This document shows, one piece after another, positions 1-6,302 of a stretch of DNA of 6,302 nucleotides (position 1 is its first letter; the number at the start of each line of letters is the position of its first letter). Position numbers and translations under genes: made by a program. A model generated the notes under the pieces. That model had not been told where the DNA came from and ran no database searches. It worked only from the letters and a program-made list of their open reading frames with translations. Source of the DNA: Caldilineaceae bacterium (GTDB lineage: Bacteria; Chloroflexota; Anaerolineae; Caldilineales; Caldilineaceae); the NCBI GenBank assembly GCA_026645635.1, contig JAPKMV010000215.1:1-6302 (forward strand), read 5' to 3'.

Positions 1-53
1 GCAGATTACGCAGATAACGCAGATTTGATATCTGCCATCTGCGAAAATCTGCG
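1..53. repeat. GCAGAT palindromic repeat, cut by the left edge
   Basis: The hexamer GCAGAT occurs three times in forward orientation (1-6, 10-15, 19-24) and three times inverted (30-35, 37-42, 47-52), symmetric about a centre near position 27-29. The inner forward arm CGCAGATTT (18-26) pairs perfectly over 9 bp with AAATCTGCG (45-53). The element starts at the first base of the window, so its left arm is probably incomplete. It lies downstream of the TadE-like gene and would form a strong structure in a read-through transcript, but no U-tract follows it. It resembles the dispersed GCAGAT arrays found between genes in many environmental bacteria. No protein is encoded here. Confidence 0.7.
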
Positions 54-130
54 CATGAGTGTCTGGTGCTCCCCAGGGTAGAGTATCGCTCGCGAGACTC
101 TTGTTTTCTATCATCCACGAGTCTAGCAAT

Positions 131-192
131 TCGTCCTCGCTTACGCTCAGGTTCGGATGATGTCGCCCCTCGCCCCTCGCAATTCGCCCCTC
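131..192. repeat. Uninterrupted copy of dispersed CGCCCCT-type repeat
   Basis: This stretch starts with CCTCGCTTACGCTCAG (135-150), continues through GGATGATGTCGCCCC and ends in several copies of CGCCCCT (to 192). It ends two bases from the stop codon of the TadE-like gene. The left 20 bases match 970-989 at 19 of 20 positions. The 23 bases after CTCAG match those after 1143 at 20 of 23. It is therefore the continuous form of a repeat that is split by an insertion at 970-1178. The rest of 1-194 holds only this repeat, the palindrome at 1-53 and a weak inverted repeat (92-100 with 119-127, 8 of 9 pairs). I see no gene there. Confidence 0.65.
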
Positions 193-194
193 CC

Positions 195-761
195 TCAATC
201 TGTCCCCTGATACACCATGCTCGCCTCTGCCCGCAGCCGCAATGCGCCCGTCCCTGCGAAGCCGCCAAACATGGAATCGTAGTCGATCTCCACTGCCACC
301 ACCACAGGGGTGCCTGCCGCCGGGCAACCGCTGCGCGGATCCGGCGTCATGATGACATTGCCGCTGGTCAGGGTCACATTGCCGCCGCCCGGTTCGCTGA
401 TGACCGCGTCGGCAATGGCGCCGGCCACTTCGATCAACACGGTATCTTCGACCGCTTCGGTCAACCCCGTGCGGTTGTCCGCCTTGCAGGGCAGGATGGC
501 ATAGCGTCGCGCGCCTTCACGCGCCGCATTGGTGATGACGATGTACTGCTCGAACGCACCGCCAAAATCGACGACGCCCCCGACCAGCGCCAGAATGATA
601 ATCATGACAAAGGACATTTCGATCAGATTAGAGCCGCGTTCGGAGCGGAGGGGCAAGAGGCGAAGGGCGAAGGGCGCGCCAACAGAGGCGTTGTCGGCGC
701 CCTGCTTGTGGCTGGACCACAGCCACCGGACTATCGTGAGCGGGAGGAGGCGCTTTGACAT
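195..761 (-). CDS. TadE-like pseudopilin of a Tad/Flp pilus
   Basis: A 188-residue protein of the TadE/TadF/TadG type. These are small, one-helix, pilin-like proteins processed by a prepilin peptidase and needed for Flp pilus assembly. Arg42-Gly43 precedes SNLIE, so a cut after Gly43 would put Glu48 at position +5, as in type IV pilins. A hydrophobic helix follows (about 49-68, FVMIIILALVGGVVDF), then the family hallmark TNAAREGARRYA (77-88), where TadE proteins typically read TNAAREGAR. The C-terminal half ends in an alternating hydrophobic strand (VVVAVEIDYD, 153-162). Cys92 and Cys146 could form a disulfide outside the membrane. I chose the ATG at 761 because a G-rich stretch (771-775) lies 9 nt upstream. 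The GTG at 794 would add 11 residues and has no better site. The 43-residue leader is unusually long and partly repeat-derived (29-38). The gene is 415 bp from tadA, so it probably has its own transcription start. Family call is firm; the exact subtype is not. Confidence 0.85.
   Translation of the reverse strand: MSKRLLPLTIVRWLWSSHKQGADNASVGAPFALRLLPLRSERGSNLIEMSFVMIIILALVGGVVDFGGAFEQYIVITNAAREGARRYAILPCKADNRTGLTEAVEDTVLIEVAGAIADAVISEPGGGNVTLTSGNVIMTPDPRSGCPAAGTPVVVAVEIDYDSMFGGFAGTGALRLRAEASMVYQGTD
648..676. repeat. GGGGC(G)AAG-type repeat inside the TadE-like leader
   Basis: The plus strand reads GAGGGGCAAGAGG followed by two CGAAGGG units. It resembles the reverse complement of the repeat at 1154-1178 (19 of 25 positions by eye), so it is inverted relative to both other copies. 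On the coding strand it supplies residues about 29-38 of the TadE-like protein (APFALRLLPL), just before the predicted Arg-Gly processing site at 42-43. It stays in frame. The relation is based on low-complexity sequence, so convergence is possible. Confidence 0.45.
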
Positions 762-878
762 CTTGACTTGCCCCCAATTCAGGTCTGACCGCACCCTCAG
801 GTCAACGTTGTCTCACTACAGTTCCCATCAGGACATAGATGATTGACTCCTCGATGAATTGAAATGCCCTGTGCCTCT

Positions 879-887
879 ATGATAGCA
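879..887 (-). promoter_or_regulatory. Possible extended -10 promoter for the TadE-like gene
   Basis: On the minus strand this reads TGCTATCAT, matching the extended -10 pattern TGnTATAAT with one mismatch. It lies in the most AT-rich part of the gap (about 840-960). No convincing -35 box is found at 16-18 bp, which an extended -10 promoter may not need. Transcription would start near 870 and leave a leader of about 110 nt before the ATG at 761. Prediction by eye only. Confidence 0.3.
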
Positions 888-969
888 GGTTTTGCGTGTC
901 GAACGTCGGCAAATTGTATGATTTTCCGTGCGCGATTCGGCAGATGACATTAAGGAAAGTGTAAGTCAG

Positions 970-1178
970 TCGCCCTCGCTTACGCTCAGAAACTGTCTGC
1001 AAAGATCCTCTTGACGCAGAGACGCGGAGTCGCAGAGGTTCGCAGAGAGACAATTCGGTGCGATTCTGCGGCAGTTTCTCTGCGTTTCTCTGCATCTCTG
1101 CGCCTCCGCGTTGAAATGGGTGGCTTTACAAAGAAACTCTCAGGTTTGGATGACCTCGCCCCTCGCACTTCGCCCCTC
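970..1178. repeat. Interrupted copy of the dispersed CGCCCCT-type repeat
   Basis: The left part (970-989) matches 131-150 at 19 of 20 bases. The right part (1139-1178) starts with CTCAG and matches the sequence after 145 through GGATGA and the CGCCCCT units. Between the two parts lies a 149-bp palindromic insert absent from the copy at 131-192. The last bases of the repeat overlap the tadA stop codon (TGA at 1179-1177). I see no gene in 762-1176: besides this repeat and its insert it holds only a possible promoter near 880. The short reading frames here are translations of the repeats. Confidence 0.65.
990..1138. mobile_element. MITE-like 149-bp palindrome with 5-bp target duplication
   Basis: The element is flanked on both sides by CTCAG (985-989 and 1139-1143), while the uninterrupted repeat copy at 131-192 has CTCAG only once (146-150). 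The ends are imperfect inverted repeats: AAACTGTCTGCAAAG at the left and, read on the other strand, AGTTTCTTTGTAAAG at the right (9 of 15). Inside are longer inverted arms of GCAGAG units: CGCAGAGACGCGGAG with further GCAGAG copies at 1014-1050, and their complements CTCTGCG and CCTCCGCG at about 1075-1110, around a centre near 1052-1073. It encodes no transposase, so mobilisation would depend on an enzyme elsewhere. On the tadA transcript it would fold as a long hairpin and could protect the 3' end or reduce read-through to the TadE-like gene. The palindrome is plain to see; the mobile-element interpretation is inference. Confidence 0.6.
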
Positions 1179-2526
1179 ATCTTCGTATCCGCAGCGGCTC
1201 CGTCGGCATGAAGGTGGAAGGCTGGATGTTCATGCCTGCTGTCTCCAACTTCTCGTAGAACTTGGGTCGCACGCCCGTCGCGGTGAAGTACCCCTGCACC
1301 TTGCCGGCGTCCACGCCCGTTTGCACAAAGTTGAAGATGTCCTGCATCACAATGATATCACCTTCCATGCTTTGCACCTCGGCAATTTGTACGATCTTGC
1401 GCGAGCCATCCGACAGACGCTGCAAGTGTACGATCAGGTCAAAGGCAGAGGCGATCTGCTCGCGGATCGCACGCAGCGGCAGGTCCATGCCGGCCATCAG
1501 CACCAGCGTCTCGACGCGGCGCAGGGTGTCGCGCGCGCTGTTGGAGTGGACGGTCGTCAGCGAACCGTCGTGGCCGGTGTTCATGGCCTGGAGCATGTCC
1601 AGCGCCTCGCCGCTGCGCACCTCGCCGACGACGATGCGGTCGGGGCGCATACGCAGGGCATTGACCACCAGTTGCCGGATGCTCACATGCCCCTTGCCCT
1701 CGATGTTGGCCGGCCGCGCCTCCAGCCGCACCACATGGGGCTGTTGCAGACGCAGCTCCGCGGCATCTTCGATGGTGAGGATGCGATCATCCTCCGGGAT
1801 GAAAGACGAGAGCGCGTTGAGGACAGTCGTCTTGCCTGTGCCGGTGCCGCCGGAGACCACGATGTTGAGGCGTGCGCCGACGCAGGCCTTGAGAAACTCG
1901 GCAATGCCCGGCGTCATCGCACCCTTCTTGATCAACTCGTCGGGCGAAAGTGCATGTTTGGGGAACTTACGGATGCTGATCGATGGCCCATCCAGCGCCA
2001 GCGGCGGGATGATGACGTTGACGCGCGAGCCGTCGGGCAGGCGTGCGTCCACCATCGGGCTGCTCTCATCGACGCGGCGACCCAGCGGGGCCACGATGCG
2101 CTCCACCACGCGCATGACATCGTCGTTGTCGCGGAACTTGACCTCCGTCTCCACCAGTTTGCCCTTGCGCTCGGCGAAGACATGGTGCGGCCCGTTGACC
2201 AGCACCTCGGTGATGGCGTCGTCGCGCAGCAGCGCCTCCAGCGGCCCAAAGCCCAGGATGTCGGCCAGCACCAGTTCGAAGATGTCGGCGCGGTCGGTGC
2301 GGCTCAGCGGCAGCCCCAGATCAGCCACCACCTCCGCAAAGAGTTTCTCGATGACGCGGCGCACCTCCATGGTGTCGTCGCGGGTCGCCGACGGGCTGAG
2401 TTCGGCCAGCAGCCGCTGCTGCACGCGGTCGCGCACCAGCGCGTAGTTGGCCGGGTTGACGGCCCGCGGCTCCGTCGTCGCCGGCCGCGGCTGCACCATG
2501 TTGGGTGGTGGCTTCAAGTTTAACAT
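1177..2526 (-). CDS. tadA: TadA/CpaF-family secretion ATPase
   Basis: A 449-residue cytoplasmic hexameric ATPase of the type II/IV secretion superfamily, powering assembly of the Flp pilus. Visible motifs in order: an N-terminal domain with LGFGPLEALLRDDAITEVLVN (92-111), typical of CpaF; RVDESSPMVDARLPDGSRVN (151-170); Walker A GGTGTGKTT (226-234, Lys232); the Asp box TIEDAAELRL (251-260); Walker B RPDRIVVGEVR with Glu302 (294-304); and the His box SLTTVHSNS with His327 (322-330). All catalytic motifs are intact and the length is normal for the family. I chose the ATG at 2526 because GAGG lies 8 nt upstream. An upstream in-frame ATG at 2610 would overlap the previous gene by 74 nt and add residues that look like a shadow. 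The stop of the preceding gene is only 10 nt upstream, so the two are probably co-translated. The stop codon is overlapped by a dispersed repeat. Confidence 0.95.
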   Translation of the reverse strand: MLNLKPPPNMVQPRPATTEPRAVNPANYALVRDRVQQRLLAELSPSATRDDTMEVRRVIEKLFAEVVADLGLPLSRTDRADIFELVLADILGFGPLEALLRDDAITEVLVNGPHHVFAERKGKLVETEVKFRDNDDVMRVVERIVAPLGRRVDESSPMVDARLPDGSRVNVIIPPLALDGPSISIRKFPKHALSPDELIKKGAMTPGIAEFLKACVGARLNIVVSGGTGTGKTTVLNALSSFIPEDDRILTIEDAAELRLQQPHVVRLEARPANIEGKGHVSIRQLVVNALRMRPDRIVVGEVRSGEALDMLQAMNTGHDGSLTTVHSNSARDTLRRVETLVLMAGMDLPLRAIREQIASAFDLIVHLQRLSDGSRKIVQIAEVQSMEGDIIVMQDIFNFVQTGVDAGKVQGYFTATGVRPKFYEKLETAGMNIQPSTFMPTEPLRIRR

Positions 2527-2534
2527 GGTCACAT

Positions 2535-2538
2535 CCTC
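2535..2538 (-). promoter_or_regulatory. Ribosome binding site of tadA overlapping the upstream stop
   Basis: The minus strand reads TGAGGATGTGACC and then the ATG. The TGA ends the TPR-propeller gene and shares GA with the GAGG site, 8 nt before the tadA start. A ribosome ending on the upstream gene would sit on the tadA start region, which suggests translational coupling. This decides the tadA start at 2526. The first ATG in this string (2534-2532) is out of frame. Confidence 0.65.
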
Positions 2539-4390
2539 ACTTGATCCAGATCGGATCGTATTCGGGCCAGGGCTGGCGGCTGATGTTTTTGGGATAGCGG
2601 CCATTGGCATCCATTACGAAGATCTGCGTGTATCCCTCCCGATTGGAGAAGAACGCGATGCGCTGGCTGTCCGGCGAAAAGGTGGGATGTTTGTCCCATT
2701 CCCACTCGTTGCGCATCAGCGCCTCTTGCTGCGAGGCGTCGGGGCGGCTGCGCCAGATGTCGTCGCTTTCGTTCTCTGTGGAGACAAAGGCGATCCACTC
2801 GCCGTCGGGCGACCAGACCGGGTCATAGGACATGCGCGTCATCAATGTCACGGGTTTCCAGTCCACATCGCCGGGCAGATGCAGAATGATTTGCGCTTTG
2901 CCGTATACGTCGGCAGTGGAGACCCAGTAGCGCCCGTCAGGTGAATAACGCTCGGTTTCACGATACGCATCGAAGGCGTCTTGGTAGTAATCGAACGGCC
3001 CCAAATAGACGCGATTGCTGCCGTCCGGGTCCATTGCATAGAAACCGGGTGCATCAGGGTTGTCCGCCTTGAAGACGATTTTGTTGCGGAAGACGCTGAG
3101 CGGCCGCGGCGTGGGCGTGGGCGTGGCCGACGGCATCACCGCCGGCGCCAGCGTCGGTGTGAGCGTCGGCGTCGGCGTAATGGTGGGCGTAGGCGTGGGC
3201 GTCATCAACACGATCAAGTCGCTGGCACGGGCGCAGGCGGCCACCGTGTCGGGCAGCGGCAACTGGCACGCCTGGCTGAACTGGTCGTAGGCAAAGATGA
3301 TGTCGTCACCCATCGTCTCTTCGCCCAGCCGCACCAGCGCAATGTAGAGCATGGCGACCGTAGCGTCGCCAAAATAGCGGACGCGTTCGGTGTAGACGGT
3401 GCGCAGGCGGTTGACGGCCTCACGCCAGTTTTCGGCGTTGTAGGCGTCACGCCCACGCATAAAGTTGACCAGCAGCCGCGCCTCAGTCAGCGCCTGCGGG
3501 TCATTGGGCTGCAAAGCCAGCGCCGCATTGAAAGCATCGAGCGCCTCCGCCGCGCGCGCCGGGACCGGCGGCTGCTGGTTGAGGATGCGCTGCCCCTGCT
3601 TGAAGTTCAGGTTGAAGAGCTGCTGGCTCACCTCGCTGCGGCGATAGTTGATGTCCAGTTCCTGAATCTGGCGCAGCGCGGTCATGGCCTCCGGCTCCAG
3701 CCCCAGCTTCTGCAAGGTGCCCGCCTGTTCGTAGAGTTTGGCCAGTTCCTGCCGTTTGCGCAGATTGGTGATGCGGATGCTAACATCGCGATAGCCGGGC
3801 GCGTCGAACTGCAGGTCGGCGTAGGCCGCCAGAGCCGCTTCGTCGTCGCCGCTCTGTTCGGCCGCCAGGGCCGCGGCGTAGCGCTCCAGCAGTTCCTGCT
3901 CGGCGGCGATGCGGGCCAGCCCCGCCACCGCCGTGGGATGGTCGGGGACGAGGGTCAGCAGGCGGTCGAAGCTGCTCTCCGCTGCAGCGAAGTCGCCGCT
4001 AGCCAGCGCGCTTTCCCCCTGGGTGACGAGCTGCGCGATGCGGCGTTCTTGCTGCAAGTTGTCCAGCGTCGGCAGCACCCGCACCTGGATCAGCGCATAG
4101 CCCAGCGCCAGCAGAGCGGCCACCGCTCCAAACATCAGCAGGCGCAGGGTGAGCGCGCGCCAGGGCACGATCCAGCGCTTCTCGCGCACCCGCATCGTAC
4201 CCTCGATATTGGCCTTAAAGCGCGCATCCACCAACATGCGGGCCACCCGTTCGTCGTTTGGATATTTGAGCGCCAATCTTTCGAGTAACGGCACGGCTTG
4301 CTGCCACTGCCCCATTTGAAAAGCAGTGGTTGCCTGTTTGTATTCGGGATCACCCGGCGCCTGCCAGTTGGAATTTGTACTTATTGACAT
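2537..4390 (-). CDS. Membrane-anchored TPR protein with PD40/TolB-type propeller
   Basis: A 617-residue protein of unknown function; I do not recognise it as a classical Tad component. Order of parts: a TPR-like helix pair near 14-48; a basic stretch RVREKRW (67-73); one hydrophobic helix about 80-104; a helical TPR-like region about 112-375, with motifs such as ALASGDFAAAESSFDRLL (128-145) and DAFNAALALQPNDPQAL (285-301); a Thr-Pro linker 397-430; and a beta-rich end with YSPDGRYWVS (482-491), WSPDGEWIAFVS (526-537) and FSPDSQRIAFFS (571-582). The SPDG..IAF pattern is the PD40/WD40-like repeat of TolB-type propellers. Positive charges before the helix suggest N-in, C-out, so most of the protein would be outside the cytoplasmic membrane. 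The ATG at 4390 has GAGGT (4396-4400) 5 nt upstream. Its position between tadC and tadA on one strand suggests a role in pilus assembly, anchoring or sensing. That role is inference. The propeller is short (about 180 residues). Confidence 0.85.
   Translation of the reverse strand: MSISTNSNWQAPGDPEYKQATTAFQMGQWQQAVPLLERLALKYPNDERVARMLVDARFKANIEGTMRVREKRWIVPWRALTLRLLMFGAVAALLALGYALIQVRVLPTLDNLQQERRIAQLVTQGESALASGDFAAAESSFDRLLTLVPDHPTAVAGLARIAAEQELLERYAAALAAEQSGDDEAALAAYADLQFDAPGYRDVSIRITNLRKRQELAKLYEQAGTLQKLGLEPEAMTALRQIQELDINYRRSEVSQQLFNLNFKQGQRILNQQPPVPARAAEALDAFNAALALQPNDPQALTEARLLVNFMRGRDAYNAENWREAVNRLRTVYTERVRYFGDATVAMLYIALVRLGEETMGDDIIFAYDQFSQACQLPLPDTVAACARASDLIVLMTPTPTPTITPTPTLTPTLAPAVMPSATPTPTPRPLSVFRNKIVFKADNPDAPGFYAMDPDGSNRVYLGPFDYYQDAFDAYRETERYSPDGRYWVSTADVYGKAQIILHLPGDVDWKPVTLMTRMSYDPVWSPDGEWIAFVSTENESDDIWRSRPDASQQEALMRNEWEWDKHPTFSPDSQRIAFFSNREGYTQIFVMDANGRYPKNISRQPWPEYDPIWIK
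3101..3202 (-). repeat. Thr-Pro linker coding repeat
   Basis: Codes for residues 397-430, almost entirely Thr-Pro with some Leu, Ile, Ala and Ser (for example TPTPTPTITPTPT). On the plus strand it shows as GGCGTG and GGCGTC units. It separates the TPR-like region from the propeller and should act as a stiff extracytoplasmic spacer. Such repeats can slip, so linker length may vary among relatives. Confidence 0.8.
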
Positions 4391-4459
4391 TCAATACCTC
4401 ATTGCAACGAACATTGGCGGTGCTGTCATAGCTAACAGGTGGCGAGCCAAAGCAACTTC

Positions 4460-5398
<939 letters not shown>

Positions 5399-5407
5399 GG
5401 TTCCGTA

Positions 5408-5412
5408 CTCCT
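5408..5412 (-). promoter_or_regulatory. Ribosome binding site of tadC
   Basis: AGGAG on the minus strand, 9 nt before the ATG at 5398. It is downstream of the alternative GTG at 5422, so it supports the shorter tadC. Confidence 0.6.
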
Positions 5413-5423
5413 GTGCAGACACA

Positions 5424-5453
5424 GAAATCTGGTTTTCGACAAAACCAGATTTC
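5424..5453 (-). promoter_or_regulatory. Perfect 13-bp hairpin in the tadB-tadC spacer
   Basis: GAAATCTGGTTTT (minus strand 5453-5441) pairs perfectly with AAAACCAGATTTC (5436-5424) around a 4-nt loop (5440-5437). It lies between the tadB stop (5463) and the tadC ribosome binding site (5408-5412), inside the presumed operon. Neither side has a run of T after the stem, so it is not a standard intrinsic terminator. It could be an mRNA-processing or stability element that sets different levels of TadB and TadC, or a protein-binding palindrome in DNA. The structure is seen directly; its role is inferred. Confidence 0.6.
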
Positions 5454-5462
5454 CCGCTATTC

Positions 5463-6302
5463 CTACACTTTGATGTCCACGATCTTCTGAATCAAAAAGA
5501 AACCAATCGCCATCATGACGCCCGCACCGATAGGCATGAAGCGCGGCCAGCCCGGCTCGAAAAATGGGGCAAAAAAGCCTGGCTGTATGAGAGAAAGGAT
5601 AGCCGCAAGACCCACGGGCAGCAGCGCCAGTACATAGCCGGTCATGCGCTGCTGCGCCGTCAGGCTGCGCACATCGCGCAGCACCTTGATGCGCTCGCGG
5701 ATGGTATCGCTGATCGTCTCCAGCACCGCCGAGAGGTTGCCGCCCATCTCATACTGAATGTTGATGGCCGTCACCACCAGATCCAGGTCGTCGCTTTGGA
5801 TGCGCTCCGCCATCGCCTCCAGCGCCTGCTGCATCGGCAGACCAAGGTTGGTGGCGCGGGTGACGCGGCCAAACTCCTTGGCTGCCGGCTCCGCCACCTC
5901 CCTCGCCACCAGGTCGAAGGCCTGTCCCAGTCCATAGCCGGCGCGCATAGACCCGACCAGCAGCGTCAGCACGTCGGGCAGTTGGTCGACAAAGGCCTTT
6001 TGCCGCCGGCCCTGCTTGAACTTGAGGTATAACACCGGCGCAAACGCGCCGGCTGCGCCCAACACCAAGCCAACCAGTGGGTGGACGCGCCACATCCCAA
6101 TTACAAAACCAGCGGTGCCAAGCGCCAACATTGCAAATGCACATTCACTGACGGTCAACGGCATGTCGGCCGCAGCCAGCATCTTGCCCAGTCGTTCATC
6201 CATGCCGAAGCCATGGGCAATACGCCCCATTAGAGCAAAGCGCTGACGCTTCTTTTCGCTGCCGTTGTTGCGTCCCATTTTGATGTAATCCGACAGCCCA
6301 TA
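5463..6302 (-). CDS. tadB: TadB, Flp pilus inner-membrane platform protein (partial)
   Basis: The visible 279 residues are the C-terminal part of a T2SF-family protein of the TadB type, partner of TadC in the platform. The reading frame stays open to the right edge: eight codons (YGLSDYIK) precede the first ATG at 6278, so the true start, and probably an N-terminal membrane helix, lies outside. In visible-residue numbering, two hydrophobic segments lie at about 54-71 and 75-93. The conserved motif QLPDVLTLLVGSMRAGYGLG follows at 107-126, then the second T2SF stretch EMGGNLSAVLETISDTIRER (about 185-204), and two helices near 225-240 and 255-273. The protein ends in QKIVDIKV, as TadB proteins often do with a similar IVxIKV tail. 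LPDVLTLLVGSMRAGY marks TadB rather than TadC. The ATG at 6278 lacks a clear ribosome binding site and is likely internal. Confidence 0.92.
   Translation of the reverse strand, partial: YGLSDYIKMGRNNGSEKKRQRFALMGRIAHGFGMDERLGKMLAAADMPLTVSECAFAMLALGTAGFVIGMWRVHPLVGLVLGAAGAFAPVLYLKFKQGRRQKAFVDQLPDVLTLLVGSMRAGYGLGQAFDLVAREVAEPAAKEFGRVTRATNLGLPMQQALEAMAERIQSDDLDLVVTAINIQYEMGGNLSAVLETISDTIRERIKVLRDVRSLTAQQRMTGYVLALLPVGLAAILSLIQPGFFAPFFEPGWPRFMPIGAGVMMAIGFFLIQKIVDIKV

Noticed and set aside
1..60. CRISPR array
   Set aside because: Units are only 6-9 bp, in both orientations, with 2-4 bp between them; no spacers of CRISPR size.
66..758. Plus-strand open frame across the TadE-like gene
   Set aside because: It starts in repeat DNA and runs antisense to a recognisable TadE-like protein; the product has no recognisable features.
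762..794. Longer TadE-like protein beginning at the GTG at 794
   Set aside because: Weaker start codon and no better ribosome binding site than the ATG at 761. It would lengthen an already long leader. Not fully excluded.
877..1180. Short open frames over the palindromic element on both strands
   Set aside because: They translate the GCAGAG repeat itself (Leu-Arg-Leu-Arg-Val-Ser-Ala-type products), a common source of false small proteins.
1111..2523. Long plus-strand open frame opposite tadA (470 codons)
   Set aside because: It mirrors the tadA coding sequence; its product is rich in His, Arg and Gln with no recognisable domain, as expected for the antisense of a GC-rich gene.
2524..2610. 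Longer tadA beginning at the ATG at 2610
   Set aside because: It would overlap the upstream gene by 74 nt, and the ATG at 2526 has GAGG at a good distance.
2981..4288. Long plus-strand open frame opposite the TPR-propeller gene (435 codons)
   Set aside because: Antisense shadow. It contains Arg-Gly runs produced by the Thr-Pro codons on the other strand and no sensible domain.
4391..4459. Promoter between tadC and the TPR-propeller gene
   Set aside because: A TATGAC-like string is present but the spacing to the nearest TTGnnn strings is 14 or 19 bp; not convincing.
5399..5422. Longer tadC beginning at the GTG at 5422
   Set aside because: No ribosome binding site, directly next to a stable hairpin, while the ATG at 5398 has AGGAG 9 nt upstream.
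5424..5453. Hairpin as an intrinsic terminator
   Set aside because: No T-run follows the stem in either direction, and it sits inside the operon between tadB and tadC.

Overview
The window looks like a piece of a bacterial chromosome carrying part of a Tad (tight adherence, type IVc / Flp pilus) locus. All five genes I can support lie on the minus strand, so transcription runs from the right edge to the left. My best guess for the host is Chloroflexota, around Anaerolineae or Caldilineae. Three things suggest this: the GC-rich coding sequence, an extracytoplasmic protein with a long Thr-Pro linker of the kind common in that group, and intergenic DNA full of short GCAGAG, GCAGAT and (C)TCGCCCC palindromic repeats. 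No phylogenetic marker gene is present, so this is an inference only.

Layout in transcription order. (1) tadB, cut by the right edge (5463-6302): one inner-membrane platform protein. (2) A 64-nt spacer with a perfect 13-bp hairpin. (3) tadC (4460-5398): the partner platform protein. (4) A 69-nt spacer, then a 617-residue membrane protein (2537-4390). It has a short cytoplasmic TPR-like part, one membrane helix, a long external TPR-like region, a Thr-Pro linker and a small C-terminal TolB/PD40-type propeller. It is not a classical Tad component. (5) tadA/cpaF (1177-2526): the secretion ATPase, translationally coupled to the preceding gene. (6) About 415 bp of non-coding DNA with repeats, a MITE-like palindrome and a possible promoter. 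(7) A TadE-like pseudopilin gene (195-761). (8) About 190 bp of repeat-rich DNA to the left edge.

How the genes would work together: TadA hydrolyses ATP at the cytoplasmic face and drives the TadB/TadC platform, which pushes pilin subunits into a fibre. The TadE-like protein is a candidate minor pilin or pseudopilin. The TPR-propeller protein is anchored in the same membrane, sits between the platform and motor genes, and is the best candidate for a lineage-specific accessory part. Flp major pilin, prepilin peptidase, TadZ and outer-membrane secretin genes are not in the window.

The most interesting non-coding observation is at 970-1178. A 149-bp palindromic element has interrupted a repeat whose uninterrupted version lies in the same window at 131-192, and the element is flanked by a 5-bp direct repeat (CTCAG). 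A related repeat has become part of the coding leader of the TadE-like gene.
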